Source of the DNA: Pseudomonadota bacterium
Lineage (GTDB): Bacteria; Pseudomonadota; Alphaproteobacteria; Rhizobiales; Xanthobacteraceae
Length of the DNA stretch: 22,860 bases
NCBI GenBank assembly: GCA_023386885.1
Contig: JAEWIX010000044.1
Coordinates: 1-22,860, forward strand
Direction of reading: 5' to 3'
The translations under genes and the position numbers were made by a program. Shown here piece by piece: positions 14,604 through 21,810 of the stretch. Under the pieces are notes generated by a model, which searched no databases, had not been told where the DNA came from, and saw only the letters and a list, made by a program, of their open reading frames with translations. The number at the start of each line of letters is the position of its first letter. Within the stretch, counting starts at the first letter, position 1.

Positions 14604-15164
14604 ATGTCCATCGATGAAACGAAACAGTTCATCCCGCTCAACATTGCGGTGCTGACGGTGTCCGACACCCGTGCGCTTGCCGATGATAAATCGGGCGCCG
14701 CATTGGCGGATCGACTGACGGCGGCGGGCCATCGCCTCGCGGCGCGTGAGATCGTTACCGATGACGTCGAGGCTATTCGCGGCATCGTTCGACGATGGAT
14801 CGCCGATCCGGGCGTCGATGCGATCATCACCACCGGCGGCACAGGATTCACCGGCCGCGACGTCACGCCTGAGGCGATCGAGCCACTGTTTGAAAAACGG
14901 ATGGACGGCTTCTCCATCGCATTCCATATGCTGAGCCATGCCAAGATCGGCGTGTCCACCATCCAGAGCCGCGCCACCGCCGGCGTCGCGGGCGCGACCT
15001 ATATTTTCTGCCTGCCCGGCTCGCCTGGCGCCTGCAAGGATGGCTGGGACGGCATTCTCGTGCATCAACTCGATTATCGCGCGCGGCCGTGCAATTTCGT
15101 CGAGATCATGCCGCGCCTCGACGAGCATCTGCGTCGCCCCAAGGCCAAGGGTGCAACGGCGTGA
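14604..15164 (+). CDS. moaB: Molybdenum cofactor biosynthesis protein MoaB/MogA family
   Basis: A 186-aa protein of the MoCF_biosynth fold, which adenylylates molybdopterin before molybdenum insertion (shown for MogA; MoaB in bacteria can be less active). Visible are LNIAVLTVSDTRALADDKSG at 12-31 and the substrate-binding loop GGTGFTGRD at 78-86, followed by VTPEAIEPLFEKRMDGFSIAFHMLSHAKIG. Later come QSRATAGVAGATYIFCLPGSPGACKDGW, and RARPCNFVEIMPRL close to the C-terminus. This matches Rhizobiales moaB in length and order. ATG 14604 is supported by GAGGA about 12 nt upstream. It is followed 17 bp later by an ABC permease, so the next genes may be read through, though no shared function is evident. 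No other molybdenum cofactor gene is in view. Confidence 0.93.
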   Translation: MSIDETKQFIPLNIAVLTVSDTRALADDKSGAALADRLTAAGHRLAAREIVTDDVEAIRGIVRRWIADPGVDAIITTGGTGFTGRDVTPEAIEPLFEKRMDGFSIAFHMLSHAKIGVSTIQSRATAGVAGATYIFCLPGSPGACKDGWDGILVHQLDYRARPCNFVEIMPRLDEHLRRPKAKGATA

Positions 15165-15181
15165 TGGCGAGAGTATAGCGC

Positions 15182-15970
15182 ATGTCGCGGGCGACGCTGC
15201 TGTTCTATCAGGTGCTGGTGGCGGTGGTGCTGCTCGCGCTGTGGTATGTTTTCAGTACGGTGCCCATCTTCGGCGTGATGCTGTTGCCGCCGTTCTTCTT
15301 CTCCAATCCCGTCGATGTCGGCAGTCAGATCGTCGACTGGTTCGTGACCGGCGTGATCTGGAGGCACCTGGCGATCACGCTGTGGGAATCGATCCTGGCC
15401 TTCGTGATCGGTTCGGTCGGCGGCGTTCTGTTCGGCTTCTGGTTCGCGCGGCAGCCGATGGTCGCCGCCGTGTTCGATCCTTACGTCAAGATGGCGAATG
15501 CGTTGCCGCGCGTCGTTCTGGCGCCGATCTTCACCTTATGGCTCGGGCTCGGCATCTGGTCGAAAGTCGCGCTCGGCGTCACGCTGGTGTTCTTCATCGT
15601 GTTCTTCAACGTCTATCAGGGCGTCAAGGAAGTCAGCGGCACCGTGCTCGCCAACGGTCGCATGCTCGGCATGAACGAGCGCCAGTTGATGCGGCACGTT
15701 TATTGGCCGTCGGCTCTGTCGTGGATGTTCTCGTCGTTGCATACCTCCGTGGGGTTCGCCGTGGTCGGTGCGGTGGTCGGCGAATATCTCGGTTCGGCCG
15801 CCGGGCTCGGTTATCTGATCCAGCAGGCCGAGGGCATCTTCGATGTTGCCGGCGTTTTCGCGGGCATGTTCGTGCTGTCAGCGTTTGTGATTCTGATCGA
15901 CCTTGCGGTGACGGTGGTGGAACGCAGGTTGCTGGTGTGGCGGCCGGAGGCAGCCGGGAGCAGAAGCTGA
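15182..15970 (+). CDS. NitT/TauT-type ABC transporter permease
   Basis: A 262-aa inner-membrane protein with about six hydrophobic segments. The BPD_transp_1 hallmarks are WRHLAITLWESILAFVIGSVGGVLFGF, MANALPRVVLAPIFTLWLGLGIWSKV and the ATPase-contact loop around VKEVSGTVLANGRMLGMNERQLMRHVYWPSAL (EAA-type loop). GFAVVGAVVGEYLGSAAGLGYLI near the C-terminus is typical of SsuC/TauC relatives, which import sulfonates, nitrate, pyrimidines or similar small organics. ATG 15182 follows moaB by 17 bp. The binding-protein gene follows after 61 bp. The matching ATP-binding subunit is not adjacent, so the complex must use an ATPase encoded elsewhere. The substrate cannot be named. Confidence 0.92.
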   Translation: MSRATLLFYQVLVAVVLLALWYVFSTVPIFGVMLLPPFFFSNPVDVGSQIVDWFVTGVIWRHLAITLWESILAFVIGSVGGVLFGFWFARQPMVAAVFDPYVKMANALPRVVLAPIFTLWLGLGIWSKVALGVTLVFFIVFFNVYQGVKEVSGTVLANGRMLGMNERQLMRHVYWPSALSWMFSSLHTSVGFAVVGAVVGEYLGSAAGLGYLIQQAEGIFDVAGVFAGMFVLSAFVILIDLAVTVVERRLLVWRPEAAGSRS

Positions 15971-16031
15971 CACATTGAGAAGGTCAGGGCGCTCATCTAT
16001 TGTGGCGGTAACGACGTACATGGAGGAAACC

Positions 16032-17060
16032 ATGCGGACGATTTTCGGCAAGCTTGTCGCGCCGTTGCTGGCGCTGTTCTTGATGCCCGGCATTGCTTTC
16101 GCGCAAAGCAAGGTGACAATCGCAATCGGCGGCGGCGCGTGCCTCTGTTACCTGCCGACCGTGCTGGCGAAGCAACTCGGTGAATACGACAAGGCCGGTG
16201 TCAGCGTCGAACTGGTCGATCTCAAGGGCGGCTCCGATGCGCTGAAGGCCGTGCTTGGCGGCAGCGCCGACGTGGTATCCGGCTATTTCGATCACTGCGT
16301 CAATCTCGCCGCCAAGAAGCAGGAGATGCAGGCCTTCGTGGTCTATGATCGTTATCCCGGCCTCGTTCTGGTGGTGTCGCCAAAGCACACCGATGAAATC
16401 AAATCGATCAAGGATCTTGCCGGCAAGAAGGTCGGCGTCAGCGCTCCTGGTTCCTCGACCGATTTCTTTCTCAAGTATCTGCTGAAGAAGAACGGTCTCG
16501 ACCCGACTAGCGCAGCGGTGATCGGCGTCGGGCTGGGCGCGACGGCGGTTGCGGCGATGGAGCAGGGCCAGATCGATGCGGCGGTGATGCTGGACCCGTC
16601 GGTGACGGTGCTGCAAGGTCACTACAAGGATTTGCGCATTCTCAGCGATACCCGCACGCAGAAGGATACGCTGGCGGTGTTCGGCGGCGAATATCCCGGC
16701 GGCGCGCTGTATAGCACTGCGGCATGGGTCAAGTCGCACGAGAAGGAAGCGCAGGCGCTCACCAATGCGATCGTCAACACGCTGAAATGGATTCACGCGC
16801 ATTCGCCGGAAGAGGTGATGGCAAAAATGCCGCCGGGGCTCGTCGGCAAGAACCAGGAGCTTTATCTGGCGGCGCTCAAGAACACCATTCCGATGTATTC
16901 GGAAACCGGCGCCATGGACCCCAAGGGGGCGTCCGCCGTGCTGGCCGTGTTCAGCGAAGGTTCGCCCGCGGTCGCCAAAGCGAATATCGACGTCAGCAAG
17001 ACCTACACCAACAGGTTTGTGGAGCAGGCCAACAAAGCGGCCGGAGCAGGCGCGAAGTAG
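16032..17060 (+). CDS. NitT/TauT-type ABC transporter substrate-binding protein
   Basis: A 342-aa periplasmic protein of the SsuA/THI5/NMT1-like fold. The signal peptide is residues 1-24 (charged start, then LVAPLLALFLMPGIAFA, likely cut before QS). The mature part has IAIGGGACLCYLPTVLAKQLGEYDKAGVSVELVDLKGGSDALKAVLGGSADVV, the usual ligand-cleft entry of the group, and DLAGKKVGVSAPGSSTDFFLKYLLKKNGL. Two cysteines (CLCY, just after GGGA) stand in the putative ligand loop. Whether they bind ligand or metal is unknown. ATG 16032 is chosen because GGAGG lies 5 nt upstream; an earlier in-frame ATG at 16020 overlaps that site. It lies downstream of its permease and 3 bp before a NUDIX gene. Confidence 0.93.
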   Translation: MRTIFGKLVAPLLALFLMPGIAFAQSKVTIAIGGGACLCYLPTVLAKQLGEYDKAGVSVELVDLKGGSDALKAVLGGSADVVSGYFDHCVNLAAKKQEMQAFVVYDRYPGLVLVVSPKHTDEIKSIKDLAGKKVGVSAPGSSTDFFLKYLLKKNGLDPTSAAVIGVGLGATAVAAMEQGQIDAAVMLDPSVTVLQGHYKDLRILSDTRTQKDTLAVFGGEYPGGALYSTAAWVKSHEKEAQALTNAIVNTLKWIHAHSPEEVMAKMPPGLVGKNQELYLAALKNTIPMYSETGAMDPKGASAVLAVFSEGSPAVAKANIDVSKTYTNRFVEQANKAAGAGAK

Positions 17061-17063
17061 CGC

Positions 17064-17771
17064 GTGGCATCGTTTCCTATTTACCGGGTAAGGCGGCTCG
17101 ACCTTTGCGTGACGCCGTGGCGCTGGCCGTTCGCGGACGAGCGGCGTCGCGACATCGATGCGCATTTCGCGAAACTGCAACGCGAGACGCCGCAACTCTG
17201 GAACGGGCGCGTGTTGCTCGGGCGTAACCCGTGCTTCCAGGGTGATGCCTTCATGGCGGAGTATTTCGAAACCGACTTCGCCAGTTTCATCGCGTGGCGC
17301 GACTGGGGATTTCCGGACGCGTCGGTATTCAATGGTTTCGGCATGGGCGCGTTGCAAAGCTGCGACGGCGCCTATGCGCTGGGCGAGATGGCGGCTCATA
17401 CCGTCAACGCCGGCAAGATTTATTTCCCGGCAGGAACGCCCGATCTCAACGATGTCAGGGACGGAAGGGTCGATATTGCCGCCAGCGTGGCGCGCGAGGT
17501 TGCGGAAGAAACCGGTCTGACGGTGGCTAATTATCAGGCTTCCGACCATTGGGATTGCGTCGTCACAGGTCCACTGATCGCATTGATGCGCAGCTTGCAA
17601 TCCTATCTCGAGGGCGAGACGTTGCGGCAGCGGATCGAAACCAATCTGGCGCGGCAGTCCATGCCGGAACTGGCGCGCATCCATCTGGTCCGCAGTCGCC
17701 GTGATATTTCGTCGGCGGTGCCAGAGTACATGGCTGCATTTCTTGACGCCCGATTGCCCGCTGCGGTGTGA
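17064..17771 (+). CDS. NUDIX-domain hydrolase-like protein with incomplete NUDIX box
   Basis: A 235-aa protein read from GTG 17064, 3 bp after the binding-protein stop, so probably translated from the same mRNA. The catalytic half of the NUDIX box, REVAEETGL, is clear at residues 144-152, following GKIYFPAGTPDLNDV. The first half of the consensus (G-x5-E) does not fit: at the expected Glu position the residue is Val, with Asp one further on. Other features are WNGRVLLGRNPCF at 46-58 and a helical C-terminus ending near AAFLDARLP. The N-terminal extension of about 110 residues is longer than a minimal NUDIX. The call is the NUDIX superfamily; the substrate (often nucleoside diphosphate-X) is unknown. 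Confidence 0.78.
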   Translation: MASFPIYRVRRLDLCVTPWRWPFADERRRDIDAHFAKLQRETPQLWNGRVLLGRNPCFQGDAFMAEYFETDFASFIAWRDWGFPDASVFNGFGMGALQSCDGAYALGEMAAHTVNAGKIYFPAGTPDLNDVRDGRVDIAASVAREVAEETGLTVANYQASDHWDCVVTGPLIALMRSLQSYLEGETLRQRIETNLARQSMPELARIHLVRSRRDISSAVPEYMAAFLDARLPAAV

Positions 17772-17832
17772 ATGGCGTGTATCTTCGGTTAGGCTGAAGG
17801 CTTCCGGTTCGCGGATCAGGAGAAGTAAACGT

Positions 17833-18792
17833 ATGGCTGACAAGACCGAGCAACCGAGCCTCGCGCAACTGGAATCCTACGTGCATCCGTTTCGGGTCGA
17901 TGGGTCGAAGGAATTTCATCTGAAACTGTTCCGACATGACGAGAACGGTGACCTCGAGAAGGACGAAGGCAAGGCCATCATCGAGGCCAACCGCAAGCGG
18001 CTCAGTGATTTGCAGGAGAAGTTGTACGCGCAAGACTGCTGGTCGCTGCTTCTGATCTTTCAGGGCATGGATGCCGCCGGTAAGGACAGCGCCATCGAAA
18101 GCGTATTCGAAGGCGTTAACCCGCAAGGCTGCGAGGTCTATTCCTTCAAGACGCCGACATCCAAGGAACTGGATCACGATTTCATGTGGCGCTCGGCGGT
18201 CTGCCTGCCGGAGCGCGGGCGCATCGGTATCTTCAATCGTTCCTATTACGAGGAATGTCTGATCGTCCGGGTGCATCCCGAAATTCTGGCGAAGCAGCGC
18301 ATTCCCAAGAAGTTGGTGACGGAAAATATCTGGCGCGAGCGTTTCGAGGATATTTCGGCGTTTGAGCGCTATCTCTCCCGCAACGGCACGGTAGTTCTGA
18401 AGTTCTTCCTCAACGTCTCCAAGGACGAGCAGCGCCAGCGCTTTCTCGACCGGCTCGACGAACCCGAGAAGAACTGGAAGTTCTCGCTCGGCGATGTCGC
18501 CGAACGCGCGCATTGGGATCGCTATCAGGCGGCCTATCAGGATATGATCCGCCACACGGCGAGCGCCGCTGCGCCCTGGTACGTGGTGCCGGCGGATCGC
18601 AAGTGGTTTGCGCGCGTGGTGATCGGTTCGGTCATCGTCAACGCGCTGGAAAAGCTCGACCTGCACTTTCCGAAGGTCGACAAGGCGGCATTGGCGCAGT
18701 TCGATCAGGCGCGAATTGCCCTCGAGAAGGAAGGCAGGGGCGGTTCGGATAGGGCGAAAAAAGTCGCGAGCGGCAAGAAATCGGCGCGGTGA
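17833..18792 (+). CDS. ppk2: Polyphosphate kinase 2 (PPK2) family protein
   Basis: A 319-aa P-loop kinase that moves phosphate between polyphosphate and nucleotides. The N-terminal extension (1-70) carries FRVDGSKEFHLKLF. Walker A GMDAAGKDS is at 78-86 and the PPK2 core follows: IESVFEGVNPQGCEVYSFKTPTSKELDHDFMWRSAVCLPERGRIGIFNRSYYEE (Walker B/lid), then VLKFFLNVSKDEQRQRFLDRLDEPEKNWKF. Length and layout fit the PPK2 group that includes polyphosphate:nucleotide phosphotransferases; which nucleotide is used cannot be told. ATG 17833 has AGGAG about 10 nt upstream. The C-terminal tail is Lys/Arg/Ser-rich (SDRAKKVASGKKSAR). It follows the NUDIX gene by 61 bp and converges with the cyclase gene across 6 bp. 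Confidence 0.94.
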   Translation: MADKTEQPSLAQLESYVHPFRVDGSKEFHLKLFRHDENGDLEKDEGKAIIEANRKRLSDLQEKLYAQDCWSLLLIFQGMDAAGKDSAIESVFEGVNPQGCEVYSFKTPTSKELDHDFMWRSAVCLPERGRIGIFNRSYYEECLIVRVHPEILAKQRIPKKLVTENIWRERFEDISAFERYLSRNGTVVLKFFLNVSKDEQRQRFLDRLDEPEKNWKFSLGDVAERAHWDRYQAAYQDMIRHTASAAAPWYVVPADRKWFARVVIGSVIVNALEKLDLHFPKVDKAALAQFDQARIALEKEGRGGSDRAKKVASGKKSAR

Positions 18793-18798
18793 TCCTGA

Positions 18799-19524
18799 TC
18801 AGGCAGCGTATAGCCGCGTCGTCGTCTCGAACCCCTTGAGTTGATAGTCTCGCGCCTGGCTTTCGGGAAGCTCGGAGCGGCTGCGTTCATAGAGCGCTTC
18901 GGTCAGCAGGATCTGACCGGACAACGCGGCTCCCTGTGCGCGTGCCGCGGTGTTCACCACGGTGCCGATCGCGGTGATGTCAGTGTGCGAGTGACCGAAC
19001 TCGCCAAAACTCAACTGTCCGCAATCGATACCGATACCGACGCCGACGTTACGCCCTTCGGCCTCGCTCAGTGTGTCTCCGATCTCGCGCCATCGCGCCT
19101 GAATCTGGCGTGCGGCCTGGAGAGCGCGAACGGGATGATCGGTATGGCTGATTGGAAAATTAAACATAGCCAGCACACCGTCGCCCATCGTCTTGTTGAT
19201 GATGCCATCGTGTTCCCATATTGCGCCGGCACACTCGTCGTAGAAGGTATCGAGCAATGACGATATCGCCTCGGCGGAGCGGGATTGCGACAGGTTCGTG
19301 TAGCCGCGCAGGTCGGCGAACAGCACCGTCGCATCGATGGTGACGTGGCGCGCCTTCATCACCTTGGTGAACATCATCTCGCAGATGGTGCAGGTATTGG
19401 GATTCATTCGGCTCGGTCGGATGCCGAACGCGCGGAACGGCACCGATACCACGCCGCGCAGCGGCACCGGCAGATGCATGTGCTCCCAGCAGCCCATGCA
19501 TATTTTGGCTTGATGCAGCGCCAT
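18799..19524 (-). CDS. Class III nucleotide (probably adenylate) cyclase with N-terminal CxxC pair
   Basis: A 241-aa soluble cyclase. The catalytic domain (about 60-240) keeps FADLRGYTN with metal ligand Asp71, and KTMGDGVL with adenine-selecting Lys111 and second metal ligand Asp115. It also has TAIGTVVNTAAR, where Thr188 sits at the adenine-specifying position and Asn191/Arg195 stabilise the transition state. Thr instead of Asp at that spot is a class IIIb trait, so ATP is the predicted substrate. Residues 1-58 hold CMGC (9-12) and CTIC (45-48), 32 residues apart, with no signal or membrane segment, suggesting a zinc or redox sensing module. ATG 19524 has GAGG a few nt upstream. It is convergent with ppk2 and divergent from leuA. 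Confidence 0.93.
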   Translation of the reverse strand: MALHQAKICMGCWEHMHLPVPLRGVVSVPFRAFGIRPSRMNPNTCTICEMMFTKVMKARHVTIDATVLFADLRGYTNLSQSRSAEAISSLLDTFYDECAGAIWEHDGIINKTMGDGVLAMFNFPISHTDHPVRALQAARQIQARWREIGDTLSEAEGRNVGVGIGIDCGQLSFGEFGHSHTDITAIGTVVNTAARAQGAALSGQILLTEALYERSRSELPESQARDYQLKGFETTTRLYAA

Positions 19525-19790
19525 GAAACCTCTCTAGCTCCTGGACGCTCAGGCGGACCCGATCCCATCAGGCCGCTTGCCGTGTCGGAGATGATATCAA
19601 AGGCTCAGGCCGCCGACGAGGGCTGGAGCGTCGCGGACGACAAAAAGGCGTCGGGATTGGCTCCGCCGTCCGCCGGGTATCTTTTGCATTGCGGGACCCG
19701 GCGATTGTCGTCTAAAATCGCAAAAGGCAGGTATCCCGGCAATGATCCGTCAAGGGTTTGCGCCAAGACTACCGCCCAAAGGGACCAGCA
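19525..19790. other. 266-bp gap between the cyclase and the leuA leader; promoter region, no gene seen
   Basis: No credible gene or RNA is seen. It must hold the cyclase promoter (minus) and the leuA leader promoter (plus). A weak inverted repeat GCGATT/AATCGC occurs near 19701-19720. I could not place -35/-10 boxes with confidence. Confidence 0.5.
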
Positions 19791-19925
19791 ATGCCGATTC
19801 GCAGCGACATCGATGGAATTCACGGGGGCGCCTCCACAGGCGGATCCGTCGCGATTCCGGCTGCCTTGTCGCGTGTCCTGGCATCGTCCCTGCTTATTGG
19901 CGGACTGCTTCTTATCGGCCCCTGA
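19791..19925 (+). CDS. leuA leader peptide, leucine-rich attenuator ORF
   Basis: A 44-aa ORF beginning ATG 19791 after AGGGA, ending TGA 19923-19925, 102 bp before leuA. Its last 19 residues run ALSRVLASSLLIGGLLLIGP and include seven leucines, five of them in the final eleven residues (CTG, CTT, CTG, CTT, CTT). The stop codon lies inside the left arm of an intrinsic terminator. This is the arrangement of a ribosome-mediated amino-acid attenuator: stalling at leucine codons when charged tRNA-Leu is scarce would prevent the terminator forming. A smaller stem CGCCT-CCAC-AGGCG (19829-19842) lies within the ORF and could act as a pause hairpin. Confidence 0.85.
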   Translation: MPIRSDIDGIHGGASTGGSVAIPAALSRVLASSLLIGGLLLIGP

Positions 19926-19965
19926 GGGCCGTCTGGGCGATTGCGCCTGGGCACTCAGGGGTTTT
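19916..19965 (+). terminator. Attenuator terminator and competing hairpin before leuA
   Basis: CCCCTGAG (19919-19926) pairs perfectly with CTCAGGGG (19954-19961), and TTTT follows (19962-19965). An inner stem GGCG/CGCC strengthens it. The sequence CGGCCC-CTGA-GGGCCG (19916-19931) forms an alternative hairpin using the same left arm, so the two structures are mutually exclusive. The leader-peptide stop codon is inside the terminator's left arm. Confidence 0.85.
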
Positions 19966-20027
19966 GCGAGATCATCCGCCACCCGAGCGCCCCTTGATGC
20001 GGCGCACCTGACCAAAGGAATTTTCCA

Positions 20028-21590
20028 ATGACGACCGCCAACAAGTCCGAGAAGGACCGCGTTGTAATTTTCGACACCACGTTGCGCGACGGCGAGCAGT
20101 GCCCCGGCGCCACCATGACTTTCGAGGAAAAGCTCGAGGTCGCCGAATTGCTGGACACCATGGGCGTCGATGTCATCGAGGCCGGTTTCCCGATCACCTC
20201 CGAAGGCGACTTCCAGGCGGTCAGCGAGATCGCCCGGCGCTCCAAGAACGCGGTCATCGCCGGCCTGTCGCGCGCTCACCCCAAGGACATCGACCGCTGC
20301 GCCGAGGCGGTGAAGTTCGCCAGGCGTGGCCGCGTCCATACCGTGATCGCGACCTCGCCGCTGCACATGCGCGTCAAGCTGAACATGACGCCGGAGCAGG
20401 TGATCGAAACTTCGGTTGCCAACGTCACTCGCGCCCGCAACCAGATCGACGACGTCGAGTGGTCGGCCGAGGACGGCACCCGCAGCGAGATGGACTTCCT
20501 CTGCCGCATCGTCGAAGCGGTGATCAAGGCCGGCGCCACCACGGTGAATATTCCCGACACCGTCGGCTACACGGTGCCGGAGGAATACACCCACTTCATG
20601 CGCACGTTGATCGAACGCGTGCCGAACTCCGACAAGGCGGTATTCTCCGTGCATTGCCATAACGATCTCGGCATGGCGGTCGCCAACTCGCTGGCCGGTA
20701 TCGCCGGCGGCGCGCGTCAGGTGGAGTGCACCATCAACGGCATCGGCGAGCGGGCAGGCAATGCCGCGCTCGAGGAAATCGTGATGGCCATCAACGTGCG
20801 CAACGACAAGTTCCCGTTCTGGAACAAGATCGACACCACGATGCTGACCCGCGCCTCGAAGGTGGTGTCGGCCGCGACCTCGTTCCCGGTGCAATATAAC
20901 AAGGCGATCGTCGGCCGGAATGCGTTCGCGCATGAGAGCGGCATCCATCAGGACGGCGTGCTGAAGGACGCATCGACCTACGAGATCATGCGGCCGGAAA
21001 TGGTCGGCCTGAAGCAGTCGTCGCTGGTGCTGGGCAAGCACTCGGGCCGCCACGCCTTCATCCATAAGCTGGAAGAGCTGGGCTACAAGCTGGGCGACAA
21101 TCAGCTCGAGGATGCGTTCGCGCGGATGAAGGCCTTGGCCGACCGCAAGAAGGACATCTACGACGAGGACATCGAGGCGCTGGTCGATCAGGAAATGGCG
21201 GCGACCCATGACCGCATCAAGCTGACGTCGCTGACGGTGATCGCCGGCACCCACGGGCCGCAGCGCGCTACCATGAAGCTCGACATCGACGGGCAGGTGA
21301 AGATCGAGGAAGCCGAGGGCAATGGCCCGGTTGACGCGGTGTTCAACTGCATCAAGGCGCTGGTGCCGCACGAGGCCAAGCTGGAACTGTATCAGGTTCA
21401 TGCGGTCACCGAAGGTACCGACGCACAGGCCGAAGTCTCTGTTCGTCTCGCGCATGAAGGCCGCTCGATGACGTCGCGTGCCGCCGATCCGGATACGCTG
21501 GTGGCATCGGCCAAGGCCTATCTCGGCGCGCTCAACAAGATCGTCATGAAGCGCCAGCGCGACGTGCCGGCCGCCGCCGCGGCGAGTTGA
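20028..21590 (+). CDS. leuA: 2-isopropylmalate synthase LeuA
   Basis: A 520-aa enzyme for the first committed step of leucine synthesis: acetyl-CoA plus 2-oxoisovalerate gives 2-isopropylmalate. The TIM-barrel catalytic domain begins VVIFDTTLRDGEQCPGATM (substrate and metal residues near 12-30). It contains GFPITSEGDF, NIPDTVGYTVPEEY and the metal-binding HCHNDLGMAVANSLAG. The C-terminal half has ESGIHQDGVLKDASTYEIM, then LGKHSGRHAF and, after about residue 380, the allosteric regulatory domain (LTSLTVIAGTHGPQRATMKLDIDG) that senses leucine. Length is normal for LeuA. ATG 20028 has AAAGGAA upstream at a suitable distance. It is preceded by a leucine leader-peptide attenuator and closed by a strong terminator, so it is probably monocistronic. 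Confidence 0.97.
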   Translation: MTTANKSEKDRVVIFDTTLRDGEQCPGATMTFEEKLEVAELLDTMGVDVIEAGFPITSEGDFQAVSEIARRSKNAVIAGLSRAHPKDIDRCAEAVKFARRGRVHTVIATSPLHMRVKLNMTPEQVIETSVANVTRARNQIDDVEWSAEDGTRSEMDFLCRIVEAVIKAGATTVNIPDTVGYTVPEEYTHFMRTLIERVPNSDKAVFSVHCHNDLGMAVANSLAGIAGGARQVECTINGIGERAGNAALEEIVMAINVRNDKFPFWNKIDTTMLTRASKVVSAATSFPVQYNKAIVGRNAFAHESGIHQDGVLKDASTYEIMRPEMVGLKQSSLVLGKHSGRHAFIHKLEELGYKLGDNQLEDAFARMKALADRKKDIYDEDIEALVDQEMAATHDRIKLTSLTVIAGTHGPQRATMKLDIDGQVKIEEAEGNGPVDAVFNCIKALVPHEAKLELYQVHAVTEGTDAQAEVSVRLAHEGRSMTSRAADPDTLVASAKAYLGALNKIVMKRQRDVPAAAAAS

Positions 21591-21627
21591 TCTGGCGCAA
21601 CGTCCGGCGGCCTTAATCCTGACCATA

Positions 21628-21658
21628 AAAACGCGGCGCTTTACCGGCGCCGCGTTTT
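21628..21658 (+). terminator. Intrinsic terminator of leuA
   Basis: AAAACGCGGCGC (21628-21639) and GCGCCGCGTTTT (21647-21658) form a perfect 12-bp stem with a 7-nt loop, ending in four T's, 37 bp after the leuA stop. This is the clearest terminator in the window, and it is symmetric enough to work on both strands. Confidence 0.9.
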
Positions 21659-21725
21659 GCGTTGCAGCACAGGTTTGTTTCGATCCAGCCAAAGGAAGCA
21701 TAGCCGCGACAGAGACAAACCGGTA

Positions 21726-21752
21726 TTGACGGCCTTTATCCTTTTCAAGGAT
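21726..21752 (+). promoter_or_regulatory. Possible promoter/operator upstream of the TRAP binding-protein gene
   Basis: TTGACG at 21726-21731 resembles a -35 box. A perfect inverted repeat ATCCTT-TTC-AAGGAT follows at 21738-21752, about 58 bp before the start codon. Further on, GGTATC (21753) and GATACC (21783) also pair. No convincing -10 is seen, so this is tentative. Confidence 0.35.
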
Positions 21753-21810
21753 GGTATCGGTTCGGTCGAATGGACTGGGGCGGATACCACAATCGAATCC
21801 GGGAGGAAGA

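Noticed and set aside
15993..17843. A 616-codon minus-strand open frame opposite the ABC binding protein and NUDIX genes
   Set aside because: Both plus-strand genes are well supported by motifs and ribosome sites; the opposite frame has no recognisable domain.
19697..19722. sigma-70 promoter for the leuA leader near the GCGATT/AATCGC repeat
   Set aside because: No -35/-10 pair with acceptable spacing could be found, so I did not call a promoter.
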